Shown piece after piece: positions 17,661 through 25,287 of a stretch of DNA of 64,000 bases (within the stretch, counting starts at the first letter, position 1; each line of letters opens with the position of its first letter). The translations under genes were made by a program, and so were the position numbers. Location: positions 62,001 to 126,000 of the forward strand of contig CAJUIZ010000003.1 in NCBI GenBank assembly GCA_910586625.1. Direction: 5' to 3'. The notes beneath the pieces were generated by a model. That model was not told where the DNA came from. It searched no databases and saw nothing but the letters and a program-made list of their open reading frames with translations. This stretch comes from an uncultured Christensenellaceae bacterium. GTDB taxonomy: Bacteria; Bacillota; Clostridia; Christensenellales; CAG-314.

Positions 17661-18289
17661 GCTTCGCCGAATTTCTCCACGCGTTCGCCACGCTCGCTTG
17701 GTCGAAATGACTTTATCTTCACTTCGTTCGATAAACGTCGGCGTTTGCGACTGACGTCGCTCGGCTAAGGACATAGTTAAACGCTCGGTCAAAGTAACGT
17801 AGTAAGGCTGTGCGGCTGTCGCCTGGACTTCTCCACGCGGGGCTTCGCCCCTTGGTCGAAGTGACATAATAAATAGTTAATCGAACTGATGTAATAAATA
17901 TTGGTCGAAATACTCCGCATTATTGCTTATTCATATATTAAGCAATTGTTTTGATAGCATTTTTAGTATTATTACCGATAGTGATGCTCCGTTTCGCCAA
18001 AGGGCGGCGAAGGCATAGATGCACGGGCGTTCGCATTGCAAGCAACGCTTGGCTAAGGACATAAACTAATAAAAACAACGCCTGACAAATTGTCGGGCGT
18101 TTATGATTGCCGTTTATTTTTTATGTGGGGGGGGATAAAAACATCACTTCTTCGTCAAAAGCATTTTCGCATATTCACTTTTCAATGCGACGTAACTTCT
18201 CAGTCAAAAGCATTTTAACATAATAACTTTTCAATGTAACGAATTTGCTTGTCGATGCAACACATTTGCTTTTAGTGTTGATTAAAACG
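17661..18289. repeat. Repeat-dense gap: R2 x2, R1 x2, terminator and a 49-base tandem repeat
   Basis: No gene is supported in this gap of about 630 bases. It holds R2 at 17670-17710; R1 at 17740-17774 with core GCGAC-TGAC-GTCGC; R2 at 17826-17867 with core GGGGC-TTC-GCCCC; R1 at 18025-18063 with core GCATTGC-AA-GCAACGC; and a hairpin AACGCC...GGGCGTT at 18077-18102 followed by TTAT. A run of eight G is at 18127-18134. Two imperfect copies of a 49-base unit follow at 18146-18194 and 18195-18243, both containing GTCAAAAGCATTTT and ACTTTTCAATG. Confidence 0.75.
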
Positions 18290-18751
18290 TTATTCCGTCG
18301 GCAGCAGAGTTTTAACATAGTCGTCGGGCGGACTTTCCACGTAGGTTACATATGAGAGTTCGCTCTCGTCGGCGCGGTAAATTTTTACCGTAAGCTTGCG
18401 CGTTTGCGCGGAATAACACACGCAGTTGAATACGATTGCAGGGACAAAGCCGTCCTTGGTAACCGTTACGGTTGCCGTACCCCATTCCGAAACGGACGCG
18501 TCGTAGCAGTTGGTTAAAGCATCCAGTTCGATTACGGGGGATACGCCCTTGTTATCCGTATAGAAGGTTTTGCCCGCAACCGTAACGCGCGCGTTATGCA
18601 CGGGAAGATTGTCCAAGCCCACCACCGTAACCCTTATATTTGTAGATTTTGCCGAAGCGGATATTGCCGACCTGTCTAACACGGTTAGCACGGACAATAC
18701 CAACGCCAGTACCGTCAAAGCCGCGGCTACGCTTTTTAACGTTGCTTTCAT
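18290..18751 (-). CDS. Secreted protein with one carboxypeptidase-regulatory-like beta-sandwich
   Basis: A 153-residue protein. Residues 1-34 form a signal peptide (KSVAAALTVLALVLSVLTVL, then an SAISASAKS cleavage region). The mature part looks like one CarboxypepD_reg or Ig-like domain: IRVTVVGLDNLPVHNARVTV, then a Gly/Asn turn and TVTVTKDGFVPAIVF. Such domains bind surfaces or sugars, or stack between others. There is no lipobox or sorting motif, so it may be released. A clear ribosome site is not seen. It has no operon partner. Confidence 0.65.
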   Translation of the reverse strand: MKATLKSVAAALTVLALVLSVLTVLDRSAISASAKSTNIRVTVVGLDNLPVHNARVTVAGKTFYTDNKGVSPVIELDALTNCYDASVSEWGTATVTVTKDGFVPAIVFNCVCYSAQTRKLTVKIYRADESELSYVTYVESPPDDYVKTLLPTE

Positions 18752-18917
18752 ACGGATATTATATTGCAGAAAACTCCGCTATATGACGGTGAGTACTCAA
18801 TTACAAAATACTTATAACGCAAGTATTATCGCATATTCCCCAAAGAAAACAACTTGGAAAAGTTAGGTTACATTCGTGTTATATTTGCCGAACTCGCTAT
18901 CACCTACAATCAGTCCG

Positions 18918-19820
18918 CTACTGCTCCACGCAAATCAAAATATATTCGCCGCCGCCCGTTATTTGCGCGCGTTCGCCTGCGGACATAAACGCCGTTTCGC
19001 CCTTACAAAGCGCAACGCCGTTAAGTTCAATCGAGCCGTCCGTAACAGTTACCGCAACAAAGCTGTCGTCGCGCCCTACTTCGCGTTCGCCCGCGAACCT
19101 GTACGCCGAAAAGTAACGGCACTTGGCAAGCAGGTCGCCACGCTCGGGATTGGGAACGTCGTACGCGTTGAGATTGGCAACCGCCTTGGCTTTGTCAACG
19201 TGCAGGGGACGTTTGTTGCCGTTTGCGTCCGCGCGGTCGAAGTCGTACACGCGGTAGGTAAGAGAGCTGTTTTGCTGAACTTCATACAACGTAACGCCCG
19301 ATCCGATAGCGTGAATTGTGCCGCTTGGTATAAAATACGTTTCACCCTTTTTTACGGGGACGCGGTTTAACAGCTGACACACGGTGTTACTGTCGATTGC
19401 CGCGGCAAATTCTTCCGCGGAAACGGTACGGTTAAGCCCCAAATACAGGAACGCGCCGTCGTCCGCTTCCAATATGTACCACATCTCCGTTTTGCCGAAT
19501 TGCCCTTCGTGTTCGAGCGCGTATTCGTCGGACGGATGCACCTGAATAGACAGGGCTTGCGCGGAGTCGATTATTTTGCTTAGTACAGGGAAAAAAGGAA
19601 ATTCGCGGCAATTAACGCCCCAATCGACGCGCGTTGCCGCTTCCGCAAGCGGTTTGCCGTCGTATTTGCCGCCGATAACGGTTGCAAGCCCGTCGGGGTG
19701 GAAAGATAATTCCCACGCTTCCGACAGCGTTGCTTCGTCCGTTTGCTTGTTCCAATCCGTTTTGAGTTTTGTGCCGCCCCACAGATAGCTTTTGAGCGCG
19801 GGGTTGAGTTTTACTATCAT
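18918..19820 (-). CDS. manA: Mannose-6-phosphate isomerase, class I
   Basis: A 300-residue cupin-fold zinc enzyme interconverting mannose 6-phosphate and fructose 6-phosphate. Zinc ligands are in the QVHPSDEYA motif and the TEMWYIL glutamate, with a further His in the PSGTIHAIG segment. YLWGGTKL at the N-terminus is typical. It is of the short Firmicutes type. It is not in an evident operon; the TIR-like gene ends 118 bases upstream on the same strand. Confidence 0.92.
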   Translation of the reverse strand: MIVKLNPALKSYLWGGTKLKTDWNKQTDEATLSEAWELSFHPDGLATVIGGKYDGKPLAEAATRVDWGVNCREFPFFPVLSKIIDSAQALSIQVHPSDEYALEHEGQFGKTEMWYILEADDGAFLYLGLNRTVSAEEFAAAIDSNTVCQLLNRVPVKKGETYFIPSGTIHAIGSGVTLYEVQQNSSLTYRVYDFDRADANGNKRPLHVDKAKAVANLNAYDVPNPERGDLLAKCRYFSAYRFAGEREVGRDDSFVAVTVTDGSIELNGVALCKGETAFMSAGERAQITGGGEYILICVEQ

Positions 19821-19938
19821 AATATTATACCGTTCGCTTTCGGGTTATTTACGCGCATACGGCGCTGATTTTGTCCGTTAAAAGGGTGATATTTTGAGAT
19901 ACTGCGTCTACCGCGCCATTGCTCTTTTTCTGCCGACT

Positions 19939-20370
19939 TCAACAGCGACAGCGCCCTGTTGTACTCACAAGCGCTTCGTTCTTACGTCCGAAGCCGAGAT
20001 ACACGTACGATTTACGTTTGTTGCCGCAGTAGTATACTGCAAAGTTCTTGACGTTGCGTACGCGGCGTTTTACAAGGTTGCGGAAAGCCTTGATTTCTTC
20101 GCACAGATGCCCCGCTCCGCCGTCCGTTTTGCGCTCGTCTATGTGCCCGTTTTGCTGCGGGCAGAAGTCGTTGACGACCAGTATAAACAGCTGCGAATAG
20201 GGAATGACGTTGGTCATATGCTGTTCGAAGGTTTTTTCGTCGCTGGACGGTCCGCAATAGGGTGCGTTTGGCGAATCGATACGCGCAATAGTTTGACAAA
20301 CGGACTGAGCTATACGCTCGGTGCCCTTTTCCGATACGGTGCCGTGATAGGATACGAATGCTGAGTACAT
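19939..20370 (-). CDS. TIR-like domain protein, probably truncated
   Basis: 143 residues. The N-terminus AFVSYHGT is a TIR beta-A strand; SQLFILVVNDFCP (about 59-71) resembles the beta-D strand, and CEEIKAF (90-96) carries Glu91/Glu92 where TIR NADases keep their catalytic glutamate. TIR proteins of bacteria make or cleave NAD-derived signals in antiphage defence. The reading frame ends in a non-TIR-like VSTTGRCRC, and a different frame continues with EYNRALSLLKSAEKEQW, so the original protein was probably longer and lost its frame near 19960-19990. A good ribosome site (AAAGGAAAA) precedes the ATG. The assignment is by eye. Confidence 0.5.
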   Translation of the reverse strand: MYSAFVSYHGTVSEKGTERIAQSVCQTIARIDSPNAPYCGPSSDEKTFEQHMTNVIPYSQLFILVVNDFCPQQNGHIDERKTDGGAGHLCEEIKAFRNLVKRRVRNVKNFAVYYCGNKRKSYVYLGFGRKNEALVSTTGRCRC

Positions 20371-20490
20371 AGTGATTTTTTCCTTTGTTTTTATGCGTAA
20401 CGTTGTTAACGCAAAAGTTCTTCGTTAAACGGCTCGTCGTTGCGCTCAAAGTTGATTTTTTGTCTTAGTCTTTCATTGGTTAAATAATCT
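20371..20490. other. Short gap with an open minus-strand tail of 31 codons
   Basis: A minus-strand frame 20406-20498 encodes LIEDYLTNERLRQKINFE... and ends NEELLR; it has only a TTG start, overlapping the stop of the frameshifted gene upstream. It may be a further frame-shifted tail of that gene, or a remnant. Nothing else is visible. Confidence 0.3.
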
Positions 20491-21233
20491 TCAATCAACT
20501 TCTGCCGTTATAGTTTGTTTCCATTTGAGAACGCGTCCGCGAAAATAGTTATGATTGCAGGTAATTTTCGTAACGTCGCAAACGGCATCGTCTACGAAAT
20601 ACACATATCCGTTATCGAAGATTATCGACGCCTGCATTATATCAGCGCAGCAACTTGCGTCGTAAGAATAATGCATACCCGTGTTGAACTCGAATACAAG
20701 GGATATAATCGACCCCCAACAACCGTCAACCGTTACTTCTATTCTGTCGGAAAAATTTTCCGCGCTAACGTCATAGCTGCAATGATGTCGGTTATAATTC
20801 CGTCGTGGAAGTCCCAAGCGGCTTCCATCAGGTCTTTGACGTCTTTATCGTCTTTAACCAAAGTCCATTCGTTAATGCAGTTTTTACCGTTTAGTTGCCT
20901 TGCCTTTTCCAAATACTCGTCGTCAACCGTCCGCCCCTTTACAATAGCTGCAAATAATTCGCGGTTATTTACCAGCCAATCATATCCGTGTACGTTATGA
21001 AAAGCACCGATAACACCGTAATGTAATTTGGCTTCTACAAAGTTTTCTTCGTTTGTATCAAAGATAAAAACGCGCCTGGTTAAATTGCCGCTGGTTTTGT
21101 ACATATTTACGAATTGATACTTATCGTGTTCGCTATCGAAAACTATCGCGTCGGAAAAGAAACCGTCGTACGATACTGCAAAAACATAAGAGTAATATTC
21201 CCTGCCGTCTTTATCTACAACTTTTGCTATCAT
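20491..21233 (-). pseudogene. Uncharacterised gene split by a one-base frameshift
   Basis: Two overlapping minus-strand frames make one protein of about 245 residues. The first (21233 to 20739) begins MIAKVVDKDGREYY and is sound down to WDFHDGIITDI. The second (from about 20790 to 20491) continues HCSYDVSAENFSDRIEV and ends TITAEVD. Loss of one base near 20790 (GACATC-CATTGC expected) would explain the break. AAGGAAA precedes the start. The WDFHD motif and the paired beta-strands recall small immunity-type proteins, but I do not recognise the family. It is either a genuine inactivation or a sequencing error. Confidence 0.6.
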
Positions 21234-21361
21234 TTGAACAAGTTTCCTTATCTCATTATAAATAAAATATATAACAAATATTGTCCATTGTCAACAGTAA
21301 CAATATTTTAAGTATAAAATACAATCGAAAAAAATTTAATTGACAAATTAGCTAAAAATTG

Positions 21362-21390
21362 TTGATAAAAAGCGCGCTTTGTGCTATATT
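21362..21390 (+). promoter_or_regulatory. Promoter of the tRNA-Leu locus
   Basis: TTGATA (21362-21367) and TATATT (21385-21390) with a 17-base spacer. The predicted start is about seven bases before the broken tRNA copy and about 120 bases before the intact tRNA. Confidence 0.65.
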
Positions 21391-21403
21391 ATATAGGCAC
21401 AAT

Positions 21404-21482
21404 GCAGGTGTGGTGGAATACTCGACTTCGTCTCGTGGCGTTCGCGACTGTCGTCGCTCGGCTAAGGGCAGACGCGTTGGAC
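21404..21482 (+). pseudogene. Broken tRNA-Leu copy interrupted by an R1 repeat
   Basis: Bases 21404-21419 equal the first 16 bases of the intact tRNA-Leu, and 21467-21482 equal its next 16 bases. Between them are 47 bases that contain an R1 unit (21436-21466) with core GCGAC-TGTC-GTCGC. The sequence after 21482 diverges from the tRNA, apart from a GTAGGT. The copy cannot form a tRNA. It sits directly behind the promoter, so it is probably transcribed ahead of the real gene. Confidence 0.75.
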
Positions 21483-21520
21483 GCGTGAGATTGTAGGTAT
21501 TAACCTAACTGTACTGTAAC

Positions 21521-21606
21521 GCAGGTGTGGTGGAATGGCAGACGCGTTGGACTCAAAATCCAATGTAGGTGACTACGTGTGGGTTCAAGTCCCACCACCT
21601 GCACCA
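21521..21606 (+). tRNA. tRNA-Leu (CAA)
   Basis: Acceptor arms GCAGGTG and CACCTGC pair, the anticodon arm TTGGA/TCCAA encloses loop CTCAAAA giving anticodon CAA, a variable arm follows, the T-arm contains GGGTTCAAGTCCC, and CCA is encoded at 21604-21606. It reads UUG codons. A terminator (GGAACAC...GTGTTCC, then T run) is at 21633-21663. Confidence 0.93.
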
Positions 21607-21632
21607 TTAACGGAGCGATTTGCTTCGAAGTT

Positions 21633-21663
21633 AAAAAGGAACACATTGCCGTGTTCCTTTTTG
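21633..21663 (+). terminator. Terminator of tRNA-Leu
   Basis: AAAAAGGAACAC and GTGTTCCTTTTT form the hairpin and its T run. Confidence 0.85.
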
Positions 21664-21700
21664 TCTATCATTGTGCTATTAATTTACAACTTATTGTACT

Positions 21701-22138
21701 CTATTCTCTACCCAGCAAGAAATCTATCGAACAGTTGAAATAGTTTTTAAGTATAATCAGATTATCAACCGTCGGTAACCGCTTGCCGTTATACCAATCG
21801 TCAACTCTTGAAGGAGCAAGCTTCGTTTCTTGACACAGCTTGTAACGGGTAACGTTATTTAGAACTAAAATGTTTCTAAAAACTTCGCAAAAGTTTTTAT
21901 CCGAACGGTAGTTGGCGTTTTCGTTATACGGCGCAAAACCCAGTAACGCATCAATAGAACAATTGCACACGTTTGCAATTTTTATCAAATTTGACGTTGA
22001 AGGCAAACGCTCTTTGCGTTTGTAACGATAAATTTCGGAAACGTTTATTCCGACCTTATCGGCAAATTGTTCAAGCGTAAGTTTTTGGTCAAAAATCAGG
22101 TCTGAAATACTTTCGGCAAAGTTCGACAAAATATCCAT
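21701..22138 (-). CDS. Regulator with two XRE helix-turn-helix domains
   Basis: A 145-residue protein made of two Cro/C1-type domains in tandem: residues about 15-68 (LEQFADKVGINVSEIYRYKR) and about 90-143 (YKLCQETKLAPSRVDDWYNG), both ending in a CSIDALLGF or CSIDFLLGR strand. Duplicated XRE units of this kind probably bind as an intramolecular dimer. AAGGGAA precedes the start. It is divergent from a 75-residue protein gene; an inverted repeat at 22225-22246 lies between the two. Confidence 0.85.
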   Translation of the reverse strand: MDILSNFAESISDLIFDQKLTLEQFADKVGINVSEIYRYKRKERLPSTSNLIKIANVCNCSIDALLGFAPYNENANYRSDKNFCEVFRNILVLNNVTRYKLCQETKLAPSRVDDWYNGKRLPTVDNLIILKNYFNCSIDFLLGRE

Positions 22139-22224
22139 AAATTATTCCCTTCTTTTTTTATATTATCCCCCATCGATACCAAAAATAATTGCTTTTGGAA
22201 GTTGTGGGTGGTATAATTTATATG

Positions 22225-22246
22225 TTGTTGAAAGCGCGCTCAACAA
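22225..22246. promoter_or_regulatory. Inverted repeat, candidate operator of the double-HTH regulator
   Basis: TTGTTGA (22225-22231) and TCAACAA (22240-22246) are perfect seven-base arms, placed 10 bases downstream of a TATAAT (22212-22217) that would drive the rightward small gene. Confidence 0.5.
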
Positions 22247-22271
22247 ACATAATTAAAAGGAGAAGCAAACA

Positions 22272-22499
22272 ATGAAACAAAACGGACAAACGACTGCGCA
22301 CACTATGATAACGGAAATGGAAATTTCTGACGCTGACTTTGTTTTCAAAGTAAACACGGAAGATATTTTATTGGATTTGAAATTTTTGATTAAAGAGTAT
22401 TACTGCGGAACGTTTACCAACGACGGGAAAAGCCTGATAATGCAATTCAATAACGGGCAGAAGTTTATTTTAGACTTAAAAGAAATAACAAAAGAATAA
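22272..22499 (+). CDS. Small protein of unknown function beside a regulator
   Basis: 75 residues, acidic, with no signal or membrane segment. The sequence (ISDADFVFKVNTEDILLDLKF and FNNGQKFILDLKEI) predicts a small mixed alpha/beta fold. A strong ribosome site (AAAAGGAG) and a terminator at 22526 mark it as a real gene. It is divergent from the double-XRE regulator, and probably is its target. I do not recognise the family. Confidence 0.7.
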   Translation: MKQNGQTTAHTMITEMEISDADFVFKVNTEDILLDLKFLIKEYYCGTFTNDGKSLIMQFNNGQKFILDLKEITKE

Positions 22500-22525
22500 T
22501 CAGCAAAAAAATACAATTATATAAT

Positions 22526-22558
22526 AAAAGTAAGTCGCTGTAAGTGGCTTACTTTTTA
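22526..22558 (+). terminator. Terminator of the 75-residue gene
   Basis: AAAAGTAAGTC and GGCTTACTTTTT form a hairpin with T run directly before the tRNA-Arg promoter. Confidence 0.75.
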
Positions 22559-22587
22559 TTGCGAAAAGTTTATTTCTGTGCTATACT
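22559..22587 (+). promoter_or_regulatory. Promoter of tRNA-Arg
   Basis: TTGCGA (22559-22564) and TATACT (22582-22587), spacer 17 bases, 14 bases before the tRNA. Confidence 0.65.
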
Positions 22588-22601
22588 GAAACAGCCAATA
22601 T

Positions 22602-22677
22602 CTACCCGTAGTCTAATTGGATAAAATTACGCCCTCCGACGGCGTTGTTTCGGGTTCGAGTCCCGACGGGTAGACCA
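22602..22677 (+). tRNA. tRNA-Arg (CCG)
   Basis: Acceptor arms CTACCCG and CGGGTAG pair, the anticodon stem ACGCC/GGCGT encloses loop CTCCGAC giving anticodon CCG, the T-arm is TCGGG-TTCGAGT-CCCGA, and CCA is encoded. It reads CGG codons. A terminator follows at 22704-22736. Confidence 0.93.
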
Positions 22678-22703
22678 GTTTCGCAGGCATCGGTAAGCTG
22701 CAT

Positions 22704-22736
22704 AAAAAAGGACGCATTTATTTGCGTTCTTTTTTA
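22704..22736 (+). terminator. Terminator of tRNA-Arg
   Basis: AAAAAAGGACGCA and TGCGTTCTTTTTT form a hairpin with T run. Confidence 0.85.
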
Positions 22737-22805
22737 TATTGCCTTGTGTTTCATCGCCTTGCCGTAAACCCTTAGGTACGGTCCGAAATACTTCGCTGCG
22801 CTTCG

Positions 22806-22840
22806 TGGCGTTCGCAATCTTCGATTGCTCGGCTAAGAAC
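22806..22840 (+). repeat. R1 repeat ahead of a tRNA-Arg fragment
   Basis: GGCGTTC, core GCAATC-TTC-GATTGC, then TCGGCTAAGAACGTAG. It lies about 40 bases before the duplicated tRNA-Arg 3' end. Confidence 0.75.
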
Positions 22841-22879
22841 GTAGCGTTCCGCTTTGCTCCACGTACCGACTTCGTCGGA

Positions 22880-22909
22880 CGAGTCCCGACGGGTAGACCA
22901 GTTTCGCAG
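22880..22909 (+). pseudogene. Duplicated 3' end of tRNA-Arg
   Basis: Thirty bases here equal 22657-22686, covering the last 21 bases of tRNA-Arg and nine bases beyond it. The rest of the tRNA is absent; the R1 unit lies upstream in its place. A second terminator of similar layout (AAAAAGGGAACGG...CCGCTCCCTTTT) follows at 22931-22964, so a tRNA-plus-terminator unit appears to have been duplicated. Confidence 0.8.
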
Positions 22910-23009
22910 ATTCGGTTGGAATCGCAACGCAAAAAGGGAACGGTTTAACTTCCGCTCCCTTTTATTACGTTTCTCGCATATGCGCGCTATCGGCGAGTTT
23001 CCAAATGTA

Positions 23010-23498
23010 TTACAAAACTTCGGCTAATTTCTTGACGCTGCAACCCTTGCTCGCATAATACTGCAGCATTCCTTCAATTTTACTCTTATCATAGCTTGTA
23101 ATGCAATCCGACAAAACGTTAACAGCATAGCCTTCTTTAACCATATTATAGCACGTTGATTTTACGCAAGCTATAGCGTCGGCACCGGTTACGTAGAACT
23201 CGCCGATTCCGTTTTTATTTATAAACTCAGCAAATTCTTCGCTGGTAAGCGCGTTGCCCTTCGTCTTTGTAAATATACTGTCGGATACGATTTTCAATTC
23301 GGGAACCAATTGTTCGCCGCGAGTATTAGGCTTGAAAGTTCTTGTGGCGACAGTTATATTATTGTGCTTGATATAAACCACATAGATATTGTTTGCAACA
23401 GCCCAATCGATTGCCGAGTTAATATTGCCGATAATTTCCTTATAATTCTTGGTAATATCGTTTTGAATGTCAATAACCACAAGCGCCTTATTCCGCAT
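23010..23498 (-). CDS. Isochorismatase-like cysteine hydrolase
   Basis: A 162-residue single-domain enzyme of the isochorismatase-like superfamily. The catalytic set is Asp9 in VVIDIQND, a Lys in the IFTKTKGNAL segment, and the Cys in DAIACVKST. Members include nicotinamidases and various amidohydrolases; the metal-site residues of nicotinamidases are not obvious, so the substrate is open. GGAGA precedes the ATG. It is the only intact enzyme in this accessory stretch and has no operon partner. Confidence 0.85.
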   Translation of the reverse strand: MRNKALVVIDIQNDITKNYKEIIGNINSAIDWAVANNIYVVYIKHNNITVATRTFKPNTRGEQLVPELKIVSDSIFTKTKGNALTSEEFAEFINKNGIGEFYVTGADAIACVKSTCYNMVKEGYAVNVLSDCITSYDKSKIEGMLQYYASKGCSVKKLAEVL

Positions 23499-23936
23499 AA
23501 TTTGTCTCCGTTTGTTTTAATTGAATTAACCGTTTCAGTCTTAAACTATTTATATCCTACACGAACAAAATATATCGCAATATTTTATTATCAACGTGAT
23601 ACGATGTAATAGCGGGTAATTTATAGCAGTTTGTTGTAGATAATCGCAGTTAATAGTTGTCCGTATGCTATTGTAGCATATATGCCGCAATTATTCAAGC
23701 GCGCGCACCGCTTCAAAAAAATATAATTAACAGCCGCAAAACTCCCAACGTTATTACCGCGGCGCGATTTTTAATGTGTTTTTTAGTTGAATGGAAACAA
23801 ATGAAAATCAAGAACGGACCGATTGCAAAAGTTTTCGCAATGGGTCCGTTGCCGTTTGTATTATTTGGAGCAGCATCCGACTATACCCGTCGTTCAAACA
23901 GGTAAGCCCGACTTGAATTTTAACCGTATATGCGAG
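23499..23936. other. Gene-free gap with one strong hairpin
   Basis: In these 438 bases I see no supported gene. A hairpin with arms AACGGACC and GGGTCCGTT plus inner ATTGC/GCAAT lies at 23814-23851; it lacks a T run on either strand, so a terminator call is uncertain, although it lies between the end of the polysaccharide operon and the next gene. Confidence 0.5.
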
Positions 23937-25280
23937 TTAATCCAAAATCGTCATAATGGAGTGCGGACGCATAGTAAACTTAACTCCCTTGCCGTCCACC
24001 GTCAAAGTCACTGCGCGACGGCGGCTGGACGTGTTTTCTATTACCGTAACCTTGTGCCCGTCGGGATTTTCAAAGGCGACGGAATACAGCTGTTCGGCGT
24101 CGTTTCCGCAATACAGCCTTGTAGCGCCCGCGTCGATAAACTTGGAAAAGTGCGCTATATAGTAGTAGCTGGACATAAAATTGAGCTGTCCGTTTTCTAC
24201 GTCCACCATAATGGGCGCTTCGCAATAATTTCCGACGTATGTAGGTCCGCCCTTAGTGTCCAAGCACAGGTTCCAATCGATCCAACCTTCGGAATAGTTA
24301 TTGAAGTCGTTTATTATATGCCTACCGTAGCGTTCGCCGTGCTCCCATCTGCCCATGTAGGACTGTTTGCCGGTAGTCGAATCGTGAGCGATTTCGGCGC
24401 AGCATTCCGTTAAAAACAACGCTTTGTCGGGTGCTAACGCGTGCACTACGGATAAATTTTCGCTTTGCGTTCCGCAATACCAATGATAGCCAATGCCCCA
24501 CACAAGCTCGCGTACGCCCTTTAACGCGAAGGACGACATAACGCGGCGAACTATTACGTCGCGGTTGTGATCCCACAGGATAATTTTGACATTTTCCATT
24601 CCGTTACGGACGAGCGCGGGATGAAGATAGTCGCGTATAAATTCCGCTTCTTCTTCCGCAGTGTAGATGCACGACTCCCAACGCTGAACGGCTTCGGGCT
24701 CGTTTTGAACGGACAGGCAATCGACGGTAATACCGCGCTTGGCAAGCTCGCCTATAAACTTACAGTAATACTCCGCCCAGCTGACTTTATACTCGTCCAA
24801 CAGTTTGCCGCCGTGCTGCAATTCGTTGTTGCTTTTCATCCAAGCCGGCGGACTCCACGTGGACACCATCGTAAATAAACCGCCCGCCGTTTGGGCGCAT
24901 TCGCGGTAGAAATCGAAACGCTTGTCGTCCCACGACACGTCGAAGCTGTCCAACTTATCGTCGTAATCGCGTACGTATGTTTTGGGCTCTACCGAAAAGT
25001 CCGTAGTGTGCATCGGTATGCGCGCCATACCGTAGCGCAAGCCGTCCTTGGAAAAGTATGCGTCAATCAAACGTTTCCGTACGTCGGCAGGCAAAGCGTC
25101 GGCGTTGCGCCAAGCCGCTTCCGTAAACGCGCCGCCGAAGCCGCGCAGACGTTGAAAACGCTGAGAAGAATCCACTACTACGTTGCAATCGCTGCCGCCC
25201 ACGTTGCTTTCCAATGGGCGTAGCTTGATTTTTTTCAAATAATATTTACTGCTTTTTTGCGTTATATATGCGGTTAACAT
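23937..25280 (-). CDS. GH30 glycoside hydrolase, cytoplasmic
   Basis: A 447-residue clan GH-A enzyme. The acid/base glutamate is in SVQNEPEA and the nucleophile in LFLTECC; WSPPAWMK and the C-terminal beta domain (FTMRPHSIM) are typical of GH30. The first 44 codons of the longer frame overlap the upstream lipoprotein gene and are not used; ATG at 25280 has GGAGAAG ahead. It has no signal peptide, unlike the paired GH30 at 26740, so it would finish imported oligosaccharides. By eye it is nearest the glucosylceramidase / beta-1,6-glucanase side of GH30. It is the last gene of the operon. Confidence 0.88.
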   Translation of the reverse strand: MLTAYITQKSSKYYLKKIKLRPLESNVGGSDCNVVVDSSQRFQRLRGFGGAFTEAAWRNADALPADVRKRLIDAYFSKDGLRYGMARIPMHTTDFSVEPKTYVRDYDDKLDSFDVSWDDKRFDFYRECAQTAGGLFTMVSTWSPPAWMKSNNELQHGGKLLDEYKVSWAEYYCKFIGELAKRGITVDCLSVQNEPEAVQRWESCIYTAEEEAEFIRDYLHPALVRNGMENVKIILWDHNRDVIVRRVMSSFALKGVRELVWGIGYHWYCGTQSENLSVVHALAPDKALFLTECCAEIAHDSTTGKQSYMGRWEHGERYGRHIINDFNNYSEGWIDWNLCLDTKGGPTYVGNYCEAPIMVDVENGQLNFMSSYYYIAHFSKFIDAGATRLYCGNDAEQLYSVAFENPDGHKVTVIENTSSRRRAVTLTVDGKGVKFTMRPHSIMTILD

Positions 25281-25287
25281 TGACTTA

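Noticed and set aside
20012..20449. 145-codon frame overlapping the TIR-like gene
   Set aside because: Out of frame with the TIR-like motifs, basic and without domain pattern; the TIR-like frame has the ribosome site.
22657..22909. Integrated element at tRNA-Arg with attL/attR
   Set aside because: The repeats are only about 220 bases apart and there is no integrase or cargo; kept only as a possible scar.
23657..23905. 82-codon rightward frame in the gap after the isochorismatase-like gene
   Set aside because: It runs through a strong hairpin, lacks a ribosome site and has no protein-like pattern.
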